From contig CALNVZ010003426.1 in assembly GCA_940671915.1 (NCBI GenBank), forward strand, positions 312,548-376,547: a stretch of DNA of 64,000 nucleotides, in the 5' to 3' direction. Both the position numbers and the translations under genes were made by a program. Each line of letters opens with the position of its first letter. Within the stretch, counting starts at the first letter, position 1. The stretch is from Paracentrotus lividus (lineage: Eukaryota > Echinodermata > Echinoidea > Camarodonta > Echinidae). The notes below the pieces were generated by a model. That model saw nothing but the letters and a program-made list of their open reading frames with translations. It ran no database searches and was not told the origin of the DNA. Positions 56,101-57,987 of this stretch are shown here, piece by piece.

Positions 56101-57901
56101 CAAACAATCCTCTCAACTGTTTCCCTTTTCTTGTTAATCGCTTTTGCTACTTATGATATATTCGTTATCTGATATATTTTTTCGTCCACAACGCAGATAT
56201 CTTTTCTTCATTGTCTTTTATCTCTTCTCACCCTCTCCTTTTTATTTTCATACTTTGTTTATATCATGTACTGTGTTTTTCCCCTCTCTCTCTCTCTCTC
56301 TCTATCATCTTCTCTGTTGGCAAGTATCTTTATTTCAGTCATGTAACTTACTATTATTAAATACTATTTTTGAGGGGTCCACAATTAACAAGCTTTGCTT
56401 CTCAGTGGATCTCTCCATTTCCAACGTAATATTCAAGTTTGGAATATTGATATACTATATTTTGTATTGCATGTTTTGTTATGTCAAATGTTTATTCCAA
56501 TGATATTTGTATAAATTTTGTACTCTTTGTTGGAAATGGAAAAAAATAAAATTGAAATTGAAATACTTACAATAAGTCCAACAACTAGCTTGTTCTTATT
56601 CTGGACCTGAGAGTGAGAGTAGATGATATTGAAGACCGTTGTCATATCACCTTTGAACTCGTCCCTCAGAGCAAAGATGCACTTGTCGTAAGGTCCATGC
56701 TGGAAGCGCTTTTCAACGTCCAGGTAGTAACGTAATAGCTCCTGGATGATGGCCTTCATGTGGCCACGGATACCATTACGATATCTGCAGTGAATGACGG
56801 GTTAAACATCTTGAATACAAATATCACCTCCATGTTCCTTGGCAAATTATCATATATTCTATTTATACCACTCATGTTTGCTGTTGTATTTTTGTTGTTA
56901 TGTCTTGTTGTCTAATCCAAGTTACACATTACAAAAGTATAAAACAATGGCTATACATGAATACAAATTGAAAATTTTCTTCATCTACAGCTTATAAAAA
57001 AATTGTTGGTGTAAGGCAAAAGATTATGTTACAATGATAGAATTTAGGCGCCTTCTCCAAACAAAGTGCGTCAGCTTCCCGCGATTTATCGGCTTTTGAA
57101 TAGAATCCCGAAATCTTAATACGGCTTAAACATGTTAAAAGGAGAAAGCGATTGTTTCTCGCGTTAGATCAGGAAGCTGCAGGAAACTGACGCAATTTGT
57201 TTGGAGAAGGCACCTTAAATCCTTTGCCATACCGTTGTACAAGTTGCACGATTCCCTGAGTATGCATGAAGAAGGTATCACGTTCTGCTTTTTTATGAAG
57301 CATGGTGGCTGCGTAGCGATCTAACACATTGGCAATCTGTGGTGAAAAGGATGAAAAGATTCAAAGACAAAAGAAAACTTACAATTTTGTTTTATTGATG
57401 GTAGTGACGATAATAATATGTAAGACTCCTATGTTCATGTACATGTACATGTAAATGCTTATGATAAGTATAGATTGATCCAAATGCTTAAATTAAATGT
57501 AAAATAAAAGGAAGCAAAAACAAGTAGATCTATGTACTACATGAATAATTGTGTGGTGTGGAAGGTGCTATTTTAAAACCAAAAGGATACACTTTACATG
57601 TATGAACAAATCCACATGACTTTTCGTCATTTGCTACCAAAATCTACAGTACAAACTTGCTTTCTCACATGTATCGGCTATTAAAAAAATAATAAGCAAA
57701 TTTCTCTGATACCTGTTGACTTGGGAACTGGCAGAGGACCGATGTGATGTTACTGCTGTAGTTATTGAGGAGTCTTCTAATCTCTGACTCTACAGTGTTA
57801 GGCACACGTCCTGAGATACTGGCTATCATCTCCTGCATCTCCAGGAGTGGCAGTACAGGGTCTCGCAGTGATGTCATCAACTTCTCTGTGATCATAGTAC
57901 A
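540..57901 (-). CDS. acaca: acetyl-CoA carboxylase, 3' portion (32 exons, 5' end outside window)
   Basis: Biotin-dependent acetyl-CoA carboxylase, which carboxylates acetyl-CoA to malonyl-CoA for fatty-acid synthesis and for control of beta-oxidation. Thirty-two exons with GT/AG splice sites and continuous phase give 1,466 residues plus TGA, compared with about 2,350 for whole animal ACCs, so roughly the first 900 residues (biotin carboxylase, biotin carrier) lie beyond base 64000. Exons in order: w1-w14 are the central, non-catalytic region ([46 protein letters not shown]). w15-w32 are the carboxyltransferase: [11 protein letters not shown] (w19), [11 protein letters not shown] (w22), [13 protein letters not shown] (w23), [13 protein letters not shown] (w25), [13 protein letters not shown] (w26), [12 protein letters not shown] (w27), [14 protein letters not shown] (w28). 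Compared with human ACC1 by memory, similarity is unbroken apart from one extra 25-residue exon (w11). A second, damaged set of exons w7-w16 lies at 33.7-41.9 kb inside the w6-w7 intron and must not be joined into the model. Confidence 0.97.
1360..1436. repeat. (CATA)n microsatellite, LINE tail
   Basis: About 19 uninterrupted CATA units, next to a (ATC)n tract at about 1320-1360. It starts exactly where the minus-strand LINE 3' UTR ends. Confidence 0.95.
1437..1610 (-). mobile_element. LINE 3' end (reverse-transcriptase ORF terminus)
   Basis: On the minus strand the frame reads [10 protein letters not shown] then [13 protein letters not shown] and a stop, the typical C-terminus of non-LTR retrotransposon ORF2. 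A 3' UTR with an AAGCGCT hairpin follows and ends directly in the (TATG)n tract, which is therefore the element's 3' tail. Confidence 0.75.
1668..1807 (-). CDS. acaca: ACC exon w31 (CT C-terminus)
   Basis: 140 nt: 46 codons plus GG. Acceptor TGTTTGTAG, donor GG|GTAGGG. Encodes [37 protein letters not shown], the C-terminal helices of CT (human AYVWDNNKDLAEWLEKQL). It directly abuts a LINE 3' end at 1437-1610. Confidence 0.95.
2400..2620 (+). mobile_element. LINE 3' end
   Basis: Plus-strand frame reads [19 protein letters not shown] then [12 protein letters not shown] and TAG at about 2538, the GPKLWNSLP-type end of a non-LTR reverse transcriptase. The 3' UTR ends ...GCGCTATATAAGAACCAGTT(TTA)n; the TTA tail is split by the MITE at 2621-3077 and resumes at 3078. 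Confidence 0.8.
2621..3077. mobile_element. Tc1/mariner-like MITE with 23-bp perfect TIR
   Basis: 457 bp bounded by TAGGTTTTCCCGGCCAATTT (continuing CAT) and its exact complement at 3055-3077, flanked by TA on both sides (2619-2620, 3078-3079). No transposase. Inserted in the TTA tail of a LINE. Confidence 0.88.
3148..3318 (-). CDS. acaca: ACC exon w30 (CT domain)
   Basis: 171 nt, 57 codons, phase 0. Acceptor CTCTGCAG, donor AAT|GTGAGT. Encodes [20 protein letters not shown] and [14 protein letters not shown], matching human [16 protein letters not shown] and [13 protein letters not shown]. Confidence 0.97.
3804..3925 (-). CDS. acaca: ACC exon w29 (CT domain)
   Basis: 122 nt: 2 nt plus 40 codons. 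Acceptor TATTTTCAG, donor TCA|GTAAGT. Encodes [40 protein letters not shown], aligned with human [20 protein letters not shown] and EKGVIS. Confidence 0.97.
4085..4140. repeat. (ATC)n/(ACC)n microsatellite
   Basis: ATC units followed by ACC units in the w28-w29 intron; long His/Ser/Ile frames here are repeat artefacts. Confidence 0.9.
4231..4376 (-). CDS. acaca: ACC exon w28 (CT domain)
   Basis: 146 nt: 1 nt, 48 codons, then G. Acceptor ATTTACAG, donor ACTG|GTATGT. Encodes [30 protein letters not shown] and the variable linker TISKDEKT. Aligned with human [18 protein letters not shown]. Confidence 0.97.
4757..4826. repeat. 70-bp poly-A tract
   Basis: Uninterrupted A run in the intron upstream of w28. 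No retroposon body is recognisable next to it. Confidence 0.95.
5125..5865. repeat. Long (ATC)-type microsatellite with higher-order unit
   Basis: About 740 bp of ATC/ACC/ATT trinucleotides in the w27-w28 intron. A higher-order unit containing TTACCATCATTATCATATTC recurs many times with variable ATC and ACC blocks. All six frames stay open for long stretches, giving spurious His-rich or Met/Asp-rich products. Confidence 0.95.
5982..6159 (-). CDS. acaca: ACC exon w27 (CT domain)
   Basis: 178 nt: 2 nt, 58 codons, then AG. Acceptor AATTTCCAG, donor AG|GTGCGT. Encodes [57 protein letters not shown]. The [10 protein letters not shown] stretch is an invariant CT signature. The next intron downstream contains the long ATC microsatellite. 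Confidence 0.97.
6361..6536. mobile_element. Foldback MITE (family F1)
   Basis: About 70-bp imperfect inverted arms (ending TCTGGAGCAAAGACTTACAT on the left and its complement-like partner on the right) with a small loop around TGATGCATCA. A second member is at 22908-23045. Confidence 0.75.
6736..6871 (-). CDS. acaca: ACC exon w26 (CT domain)
   Basis: 136 nt: 45 codons plus G. Acceptor CTATGTTAG, donor AAGG|GTAGGT. Encodes [40 protein letters not shown] then MK, near-identical to vertebrate CT. Confidence 0.97.
7311..7407 (-). CDS. acaca: ACC exon w25 (CT domain, [13 protein letters not shown])
   Basis: 97 nt: 1 nt plus 32 codons. Acceptor ATAATAAAG (poor pyrimidine tract), donor AAG|GTGAGT. 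Encodes [20 protein letters not shown] and [12 protein letters not shown]. The VETR arginine is one of the conserved basic residues of the CT active site in the yeast enzyme (established knowledge). Confidence 0.96.
7531..9636. repeat. Dispersed repeat R1 (tandem ~120-bp units), copy 1, interrupted by a MITE
   Basis: Begins CTAGATGAATCTTCGACC, ends in CCGGCACCACCTTCGGTGGC hairpin plus GGAGGCAT. The body is repeated units with TGACCTCTGTGACCTTTGAC, CCAAGTTTGAAGTTGA and GTCAAACGGTTCTTAAGTTA. It contains exact TGACCTTTGACCT words at 8087, 9283, 9290, 9432 and 9439. A piggyBac-like MITE is nested at 8323-9092. A second copy in the same orientation is at 15599-16810. Confidence 0.92.
8323..9092. 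mobile_element. piggyBac-like MITE (TTAA duplication)
   Basis: 770 bp bounded by CCCTATTCAGACTGG and CCAGTCTGAATAGGG, with TTAA on each side (8319-8322, 9093-9096). Removing it and one TTAA restores the R1 unit word GGTTCTTAAGTTA. Each end has a subterminal palindrome GGGGGTCAATTTGACCCCC. No transposase ORF. Confidence 0.92.
10019..10115 (-). CDS. acaca: ACC exon w24 (CT domain)
   Basis: 97 nt: 2 nt, 31 codons, then AA. Acceptor TTTTCAG, donor AA|GTAAGT. Encodes [20 protein letters not shown] and QTVVAGRA, with Lys from the split codon AA|G. Family members usually read GRAR-LGG here, so the Lys is a conservative substitution; a donor shifted by a few bases would not restore frame. Confidence 0.95.
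10136..10200. repeat. Short (CCCATTA)-type minisatellite
   Basis: CCCATTACC(A/C)-like units repeated about six times in the w23-w24 intron, ending in a GGGGTAAGG/TTTACCCC inverted motif. Confidence 0.7.
10747..10867 (-). CDS. acaca: ACC exon w23 (CT domain)
   Basis: 121 nt: 40 codons plus G. Acceptor CTTTGTAG, donor CCAG|GTGAGT. Encodes [20 protein letters not shown] then HMLAGRPNP, aligned with human DPIDRIIEFVPTKTPYDPR and MLAGRPHP. Confidence 0.97.
11502..11756 (-). CDS. acaca: ACC exon w22 (CT domain)
   Basis: 255 nt, 85 codons, phase 0, the longest exon seen. Acceptor ATCATCAG, donor AAG|GTAAGG. Encodes [60 protein letters not shown] and [10 protein letters not shown], near-identical to vertebrate CT. 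Confidence 0.98.
12117..12214 (-). CDS. acaca: ACC exon w21 (CT domain)
   Basis: 98 nt: 2 nt plus 32 codons. Acceptor ATCTGCAG, donor ATG|GTGAGT. Encodes [20 protein letters not shown] and [10 protein letters not shown], aligned with human [20 protein letters not shown] and AYNEIITISL. Confidence 0.96.
12321..12552. mobile_element. CCGGACA-rich MITE-like element, member 1
   Basis: Ends GTTGGGTGTCCGGAGACTTA and TCCGGACAACCAATAACTGG with internal TGTCCGGACA palindromes. Related in layout and sequence to 62227-62444. Confidence 0.6.
13305..13425 (-). CDS. acaca: ACC exon w20 (CT domain)
   Basis: 121 nt: 40 codons plus G (joins GC of w21 for Gly). Acceptor CTCACAG, donor ATAG|GTGAGC. Encodes [20 protein letters not shown] and [12 protein letters not shown], aligned with human YLYLTPQDYKRVSALNS and [12 protein letters not shown]. 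Confidence 0.97.
13521..13551. repeat. (AAT)n microsatellite
   Basis: Ten TAA units next to a tRNA-like SINE fragment, possibly its tail (minus-strand ATT tail). Confidence 0.85.
13552..13872 (-). mobile_element. tRNA-derived SINE-like sequence
   Basis: On the minus strand GAGCTCAGTCGGTTAGAGCG (A-box type) is followed 40-50 nt later by GAGTTCGAAACCC (B-box type), then a unique body ending at the AAT tract. Not a functional tRNA: the spacing and stems are degenerate. Confidence 0.7.
13960..14460. mobile_element. Second tRNA-like repeat, split by a MITE
   Basis: Minus strand has ATAGCTCAATCAGTAAGAGT and CTGGTTCGAAGGC boxes (13965-14035); plus strand has a GGTTCAATTCCCGG box at about 14435. 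The MITE at 14119-14432 lies inside it. Confidence 0.6.
14119..14432. mobile_element. MITE with CAGGGTTCCCAGC TIR
   Basis: 314 bp with 13-bp perfect TIR CAGGGTTCCCAGC, flanked by CAGGT on both sides (14114-14118, 14433-14437). Interior is CCCTGA(T/C)TTTT-rich. The ends look hAT-like but the apparent duplication is 5 bp, not 8, so superfamily is open. Confidence 0.8.
14909..15046 (-). CDS. acaca: ACC exon w19 (CT active-site region, NSGARIG)
   Basis: 138 nt, 46 codons, phase 0. Acceptor CATGACAG, donor AAG|GTAAAA. Encodes [20 protein letters not shown] and [17 protein letters not shown]. The NSGARIG loop is invariant in eukaryotic CT; its Arg lies in the CoA-binding area in the yeast structure (established knowledge). 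Confidence 0.97.
15154..15394. mobile_element. Tc1-like MITE
   Basis: Starts CAGCTTGGCCAAAAATTATT, ends TTTTTTTCCCAAGCTG; TA on both sides (15152-15153, 15395-15396). TIR is short and imperfect beyond the first 8 bp. Confidence 0.65.
15599..16810. repeat. Dispersed repeat R1, copy 2
   Basis: Same ends and units as 7531-9636 without the nested MITE. Exact TGACCTTTGACCT words at 16312, 16460, 16605 and 16612. Lies in the w18-w19 intron. Confidence 0.92.
16938..17069 (-). CDS. acaca: ACC exon w18 (CT domain)
   Basis: 132 nt, 44 codons, phase 0. Acceptor TTTTTTTTAG, donor CAG|GTGGGT. Encodes [40 protein letters not shown], a CT N-subdomain core (human IGMVAWKMTFKSPEYPEGR and IVIGNDITYRIGSFG). 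Confidence 0.97.
17424..17875. mobile_element. Tc1/mariner-like MITE
   Basis: 452 bp in the w17-w18 intron, starting CAGTCTATGTCAAATAAAAT and ending ATTTTTTGGACACAGACTG, flanked by TA. No transposase. Confidence 0.75.
17938..18012 (-). CDS. acaca: ACC exon w17 (CT domain)
   Basis: 75 nt, 25 codons, phase 0. Acceptor AAATTCAG, donor ACT|GTAAGT. Encodes [20 protein letters not shown] then PGENT, matching human ELVLDDQGQLVHMNRLPG. A Tc1/mariner-like MITE ends about 60 bp away in the next intron. Confidence 0.94.
18694..18759 (-). CDS. acaca: ACC exon w16 (CT domain, variable linker)
   Basis: 66 nt, 22 codons, phase 0. Acceptor CTCTCATAG, donor ATG|GTAAGA. Encodes [20 protein letters not shown] plus EM, the variable linker between MFRQ and the ELV motif of CT. 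Weakly conserved in the family; accepted because phase and splice sites fit and the second copy (about 33778-33838) retains it. Confidence 0.9.
19217..19372 (-). CDS. acaca: ACC exon w15 (start of carboxyltransferase domain)
   Basis: 156 nt, 52 codons, phase 0. Acceptor TTTTTACAG, donor CAG|GTATGG. Encodes [20 protein letters not shown] and [20 protein letters not shown], the conserved entry to the CT domain (human [19 protein letters not shown]). Second copy at about 34257-34409, where the acceptor is destroyed by indels. Confidence 0.97.
19627..19711. mobile_element. Short piggyBac-like MITE, absent from second copy
   Basis: 85 bp between two TTAA (19623-19626, 19712-19715), ends CCCATTGAGGACTG and CTCGTCTCCAACAGG. 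The second contig copy reads ATTGCATCTTAAAGATG at about 34645-34660, an exact empty site. Confidence 0.88.
19716..19795. repeat. Short hairpin repeat H1
   Basis: GAGAACCAGAAGGGCGCTAT, a loop with TGTACAAAGTCAATGG, then CACCCTTCTGGTTCTCAG: a near-palindrome. A second copy occurs at about 41245-41340, present only in the second contig copy at that site. Confidence 0.7.
19979..20090 (-). CDS. acaca: ACC exon w14 (central region to CT)
   Basis: 112 nt: 1 nt plus 37 codons. Acceptor TATTACAG, donor CTG|GTTAGT. Encodes [20 protein letters not shown] and [10 protein letters not shown], aligned with human [20 protein letters not shown]. Second copy at about 34914-35020. Confidence 0.95.
20693..20853 (-). 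CDS. acaca: ACC exon w13 (central region to CT)
   Basis: 161 nt: 53 codons plus AA (joins G of w14 for Lys). Acceptor TTCTTACAG, donor AA|GTATGT. Encodes [40 protein letters not shown], aligned with human [19 protein letters not shown] and [17 protein letters not shown]. Second copy at about 35613-35774. Confidence 0.96.
21650..21733 (-). pseudogene. Degenerate partial copy of exon w12 (copy c)
   Basis: Same structure as the copy at 21862: conserved 3' end of w12 with donor-like GAT|GTGAGT, disrupted 5' part. Flanking intron sequence is duplicated with it. Confidence 0.75.
21862..21945 (-). pseudogene. Degenerate partial copy of exon w12 (copy b)
   Basis: Keeps the end of w12 ([15 protein letters not shown]) and a donor-like GAC|GTAAGT, but the NEGER part is replaced by an AT-rich stretch, so the frame from the CAG|AAC junction meets a stop. 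Nearly identical to copy c about 212 bp away, so this pair duplicated more recently. Confidence 0.75.
22071..22136 (-). other. Intact 22-codon partial copy of exon w12 (possible alternative exon)
   Basis: 66 nt encoding [20 protein letters not shown] plus PD, the same 22 residues that end w12. Between this copy and w12 I count five base differences, all synonymous (ATA/ATC, TTA/CTA, GAG/GAA, CTG/CTA, TCC/TCT). A CTT-to-TTT change just upstream makes TATTTTCAG in front of AAC, a plausible acceptor preceded by TACTATG; the donor GAT|GTGAGT is kept. Phase is 0 at both ends, so inclusion or substitution would be in frame. Whether it is spliced is unknown. Confidence 0.5.
22212..22379 (-). CDS. 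acaca: ACC exon w12 (central region)
   Basis: 168 nt, 56 codons, phase 0. Acceptor GTTTGCAG, donor GAT|GTGAGT. Encodes [40 protein letters not shown] and [11 protein letters not shown], nearly identical to vertebrate ACC. It is followed downstream in the gene by three partial tandem copies of its 3' part (22071, 21862, 21650). The second contig copy carries the exon at about 36981-37145 with five partial copies. Confidence 0.96.
22908..23045. mobile_element. Foldback MITE (family F1, second member)
   Basis: Shares the AAGACTGAGTTTGTACGAGT and AAGCTATTGTGTGATTCTTT arms with 6361-6536. The corresponding site in the second contig copy (about 37700) is much shorter, lacking most of the hairpin. 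Confidence 0.65.
23413..23443. repeat. (GA)n microsatellite
   Basis: About 15 GA units in the w11-w12 intron. Confidence 0.95.
23786..23860 (-). CDS. acaca: ACC exon w11, extra 25-codon in-frame exon (candidate cassette)
   Basis: 75 nt, 25 codons, phase 0 at both ends. The acceptor has a long pyrimidine tract ending TTTTTTCAG; the donor TCT|GTAAAT is weaker. Encodes [17 protein letters not shown] then IAKPPDPS. Human and, from memory, Drosophila ACC have no residues at this point, and direct w10-w12 splicing also keeps frame. This can therefore be a skipped or lineage-specific exon. The peptide has no motif I recognise. It is also present, with indels, in the second contig copy (about 38923-38998). 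Alternatively the open frame and splice-like ends are chance; I give this less weight than the other exons. Confidence 0.66.
24456..24593 (-). CDS. acaca: ACC exon w10 (central region)
   Basis: 138 nt, 46 codons, phase 0 at both ends. Acceptor TTTATCAG, donor AAG|GTATGA. Encodes [26 protein letters not shown] and MHLYLGSAK, aligned with human [20 protein letters not shown] and MHLYLGAAK. In human the next residues are [13 protein letters not shown], which here come from w12, so w11 is an extra exon. Second copy at about 39589-39713. Confidence 0.96.
24952..25050 (-). CDS. acaca: ACC exon w9 (central region)
   Basis: 99 nt, 33 codons, phase 0. Acceptor TCCTACAG, donor GAT|GTGAGT. Encodes [20 protein letters not shown] then YFTYRARLD, matching animal ACC IRRLTF and REFPKFFTFRAR. 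The vertebrate protein has a somewhat longer loop between these two motifs. Second copy at about 40029-40116. Confidence 0.95.
25548..25743 (-). CDS. acaca: ACC exon w8 (central region)
   Basis: 196 nt: 1 nt plus 65 codons. Acceptor ACCATGCAG, donor AGG|GTAAGT. Encodes [35 protein letters not shown] and [12 protein letters not shown]; the core DEPIHI-N-AI and LAAMF match vertebrate ACC. The flanking acidic Asp/Asn-rich stretch is variable in the family. Second copy at about 40744-40921. Confidence 0.95.
25838..26179. mobile_element. Tc1/mariner-like MITE, absent from second copy
   Basis: 342 bp, starts CAGTGCGTCCCCAAAAGAAC, ends GTTCTTTTTGGGACGCACTG (complementary over about 30 bp with small gaps), TA on both sides. 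It splits a LINE 3' tail (AGAGCAGTTTTAATTGATTA ... TATAAGAAGCAG). The second contig copy at about 40980-41020 has the uninterrupted tail. Confidence 0.9.
26752..26886 (-). CDS. acaca: ACC exon w7 (regulatory loop of central region)
   Basis: 135 nt: 1 nt, 44 codons, then AA (joins G of w8 for Lys). Acceptor GTGTACAG, donor GAGAA|GTAAGT. Encodes [20 protein letters not shown] and [20 protein letters not shown], aligning with human HVASVSDVLLDNS and TPPCQRMGGMVSF. RVAS is a basophilic (R-x-x-S) kinase-type motif in the area where mammalian ACC1 carries secondary PKA/AMPK sites; phosphorylation here is inference. A damaged second copy is at about 41677-41835. Confidence 0.93.
28132..28386. mobile_element. 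Inverted-repeat element (~40-bp arms)
   Basis: Left arm GGTATCTCACTTCGCGGAAT then CAAAATTGAGACAGATTTGC; right end is its near-complement. Absent at the matching place in the second contig copy (about 43424). No coding capacity. Confidence 0.75.
31932..32404. mobile_element. GTCGCC-rich element, truncated by the gap
   Basis: Begins at GGCCTGTCCCACAGAAGGCG and continues with many GTCGC words to the gap. The intact version in the second contig runs from about 47486 to 48334 and ends with the complement-like GTGTGGTACAGGCC, giving a ~850-bp element with imperfect TIR. Confidence 0.55.
32405..33364. other. Assembly gap (960 N)
   Basis: Run of 960 unknown bases. The sequence to its left (from 18147) and to its right (to about 47965) is the same locus, so the gap is not a real interval between two distinct sequences. 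Any open frame crossing it has no meaning. Confidence 0.99.
33778..33838 (-). pseudogene. Damaged second copy of ACC exon w16
   Basis: Matches 18694-18759 with several lost bases and an altered donor; frame broken. Interpreted as assembly duplicate. Confidence 0.85.
34257..34409 (-). pseudogene. Damaged second copy of ACC exon w15
   Basis: Matches 19217-19372; multiple indels, acceptor dinucleotide context lost. Short in-frame islands such as the YDFPEM region remain. Confidence 0.88.
34914..35020 (-). pseudogene. Damaged second copy of ACC exon w14
   Basis: Matches 19979-20090, retaining the LMNLATG-like other-frame string and [11 protein letters not shown] coding region, with indels near both ends. 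Confidence 0.88.
35613..35774 (-). pseudogene. Damaged second copy of ACC exon w13
   Basis: Matches 20693-20853 with many indels, so none of the long conserved peptide is readable in one frame. Confidence 0.85.
36981..37145 (-). pseudogene. Damaged second copy of ACC exon w12
   Basis: Matches 22212-22379. Downstream in the gene (36205-36900) lie five partial copies, two more than in the first version. Confidence 0.85.
38463..38632. mobile_element. MITE present only in the second copy
   Basis: Inverted ends CGATTGGTTTTTCTTGTAGC and (complement) CGATTGATTTTTTTTCTCGG with CCTCAT following. The matching place in the first copy (about 23500) lacks it. Confidence 0.65.
38923..38998 (-). pseudogene. 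Damaged second copy of exon w11
   Basis: Matches 23786-23860; the acceptor side and the central RDYHAGSA coding region are well kept, the donor side carries an inserted base pair. Confidence 0.8.
39589..39713 (-). pseudogene. Damaged second copy of ACC exon w10
   Basis: Matches 24456-24593 with about a dozen lost bases. Confidence 0.85.
40029..40116 (-). pseudogene. Damaged second copy of ACC exon w9
   Basis: Matches 24952-25050 with losses; both splice sites disturbed. Confidence 0.83.
40253..40715. other. ~460-bp insertion present only in the second copy
   Basis: Unique-looking sequence between GATTATCAGCATATTA and TAGCAATTTTGGTGAGC, absent near 25505. Ends are not clearly inverted. In turn the first copy has about 325 bp (25120-25445) that the second lacks. 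Confidence 0.6.
40744..40921 (-). pseudogene. Damaged second copy of ACC exon w8
   Basis: Matches 25548-25743 with losses throughout. Confidence 0.85.
41677..41835 (-). pseudogene. Damaged second copy of ACC exon w7
   Basis: Matches 26752-26886 but holds an extra ~50 bp of unrelated, partly self-complementary sequence around 41735-41815, in addition to indels. Confidence 0.8.
42587..42622. repeat. Poly-T tract, second copy only
   Basis: Run of about 34 T; the first copy reads AAAATTAACTTGG at this place. May be a true variant or a sequencing artefact. Confidence 0.8.
42944..43326. mobile_element. Foldback element with tRNA-like core and 12-bp duplication
   Basis: 383 bp flanked by TACAATTATATT on both sides (42932-42943, 43327-43338); the first copy has a single TACAATTATATT at about 28031. 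Arms are complementary over about 130 bp (left GTCTCCAACGGTAGA, right TCTACCGTTGGAGAC). Each arm carries a B-box-like GTTCGAATCCGC; the core (minus strand, about 43085-43160) has a degenerate tRNA-like CTCGGG...CCCGAG stem. Not a functional tRNA. Confidence 0.8.
46395..47040 (+). repeat. ~155-bp tandem repeat array R2, forward
   Basis: Four units marked by TGTTTTGGTGGTTTCTTGTC at about 46521, 46675, 46832 and 46983, each with an AAAATGGC(C/G)GC-type word. The first contig copy has only a fragment of one unit (about 31385-31480). Confidence 0.85.
47486..48334. mobile_element. GTCGCC-rich element, full length
   Basis: Same element as 31932-32404, here reaching its right end. Small open frames inside (about 48126-48362 plus, 61-78 residues) match nothing I recognise. 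The left half lies in the low-quality segment, so the ends are approximate. Confidence 0.55.
49080..49760 (-). repeat. ~159-bp tandem repeat array R2, inverted
   Basis: Units start at GGAATCAGCACCCTC-like words at 49092, 49231, 49390, 49549 and 49710. Same family as 46395-47040 in opposite orientation, ending in the same GTTCTTTGTCAATTCGAGGG/TGATATATACAATG flank. A 193-codon minus frame (49745-49164) stays open only because the period is a multiple of 3. Confidence 0.9.
50090..50335. repeat. Purine-rich low-complexity tract
   Basis: GA-rich sequence of GAGA, AGGAGA and AAAGAG words on the plus strand; opposite-strand Ser/Leu/Phe-rich frames are artefacts. Confidence 0.85.
52277..52533. mobile_element. 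MITE with AATGCGGCGGTCACAA TIR
   Basis: 257 bp with 16-bp perfect TIR (52277-52292, 52518-52533). GC-richer than its surroundings; no ORF of interest; target duplication not clear. Confidence 0.82.
52882..53000 (-). CDS. acaca: ACC exon w6 (central region)
   Basis: 119 nt: 39 codons plus AG. Acceptor TTTCCCAG, donor AG|GTAAAT. Encodes [13 protein letters not shown] and [14 protein letters not shown]; the split AG|G codon with w7 gives the conserved Arg after HPN. The next intron is 26.0 kb as assembled but only about 10-11 kb once the duplicated contig segment and gap are removed. In mammals a short alternative exon is inserted at this same junction (established knowledge of ACC1 isoforms). 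Confidence 0.95.
53060..53096. repeat. (AT)n microsatellite
   Basis: About 16 AT units immediately 5' in plus orientation of exon w6's upstream intron. Confidence 0.95.
53290..53470. repeat. T-rich low-complexity tract with (ATTT)n, (TTGA)n, (TTTG)n
   Basis: Succession of short T-rich repeats ending in a G10 run, in the w5-w6 intron. On the transcribed strand this is an A-rich tract downstream of w5. Confidence 0.9.
53538..53627 (-). CDS. acaca: ACC exon w5 (central region)
   Basis: 90 nt, 30 codons, phase 0. Acceptor CCTTCAG, donor GAG|GTAAGT. Encodes [20 protein letters not shown] and [10 protein letters not shown], aligning with human [20 protein letters not shown] and VVRMAALE. A poly-T/T-rich tract and the w6 exon follow downstream in the gene. 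Confidence 0.95.
54043..54399. mobile_element. MITE with ~60-bp imperfect TIR
   Basis: Left CGTATTCAAAAAGGCGGCCT...AAATCTGTGGCTTAACTATG; right complement CGTATTCACAAAGGTGGCGT...AAATCTGTGGTTTAACTATG. A third related stretch near 54290-54330 repeats the inner arm. Lies in the w4-w5 intron. Confidence 0.8.
54678..54905 (-). CDS. acaca: ACC exon w4 (central region)
   Basis: 228 nt, 76 codons, phase 0 at both ends. Acceptor AAACCAG, donor AAG|GTATGT. Encodes [37 protein letters not shown] and [20 protein letters not shown], nearly identical over long runs to vertebrate ACC. Confidence 0.96.
55080..55690. repeat. ~150-bp tandem repeat R3
   Basis: Four degenerate units starting CAAAATTCTGTGTAG at 55080, 55228, 55388 and 55539, each with a GAAGAAGCATTTT word and TAGCATA word; ends with TCTGGACGGACAACATTTTT. 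Confidence 0.82.
56440..56570 (+). mobile_element. Possible retroelement 3' tail
   Basis: Ends in TTTGTTGGAAATGGAAAAAA, ATAAAA and (TTGAAA)n, resembling a LINE 3' UTR with tail. It reaches the splice donor of w3. Weak evidence. Confidence 0.35.
56571..56784 (-). CDS. acaca: ACC exon w3 (central region)
   Basis: 214 nt: 1 nt plus 71 codons. Acceptor CACTGCAG, donor ATT|GTAAGT. Encodes [35 protein letters not shown] and NIIYSHSQV, the helical central region that packs between the biotin carrier and CT domains in eukaryotic ACC. Phase fits w2 (CG|A) and w4 (phase 0). Confidence 0.95.
57043..57219. mobile_element. Palindromic MITE beside the w2 donor
   Basis: 177 bp with about 35-bp arms: TTAGGCGCCTTCTCCAAACA and (complement) TTAAGGTGCCTTCTCCAAAC, then GCGTCAG(C/T)TTCC. 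Ends 13 nt inside the intron from the w2 splice donor. Confidence 0.85.
57233..57336 (-). CDS. acaca: ACC exon w2 (central region)
   Basis: 104 nt: 34 codons plus CG, which joins A of w3 to make Arg. Acceptor CACCACAG, donor CG|GTATGG. Encodes [20 protein letters not shown] and [13 protein letters not shown], aligning with human IANILDSHAATLNRKSER and [16 protein letters not shown] palindromic MITE sits 13 nt into the following intron, almost against this donor. Confidence 0.94.
57713..57901 (-). CDS. acaca: ACC exon w1 (central region)
   Basis: 189 nt, phase 0 at both ends, 63 codons. Acceptor is CTCTCTACAG, donor is CAG|GTATCA. It encodes [19 protein letters not shown] then SISGRVPN and [12 protein letters not shown], matching the conserved animal ACC central region just after the biotin carrier section. 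It is the most 5' exon found. A broken partial copy of its first part lies just upstream at about 57988-58085. Confidence 0.93.
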
Positions 57902-57987
57902 CTGTAGAGAGAAGAGTAGGGTTTGTTAATGATTGCATTGTCATTGAGTTCTGGTAAAGTTAAACAAACATGCCCTGAGAGGCTACA

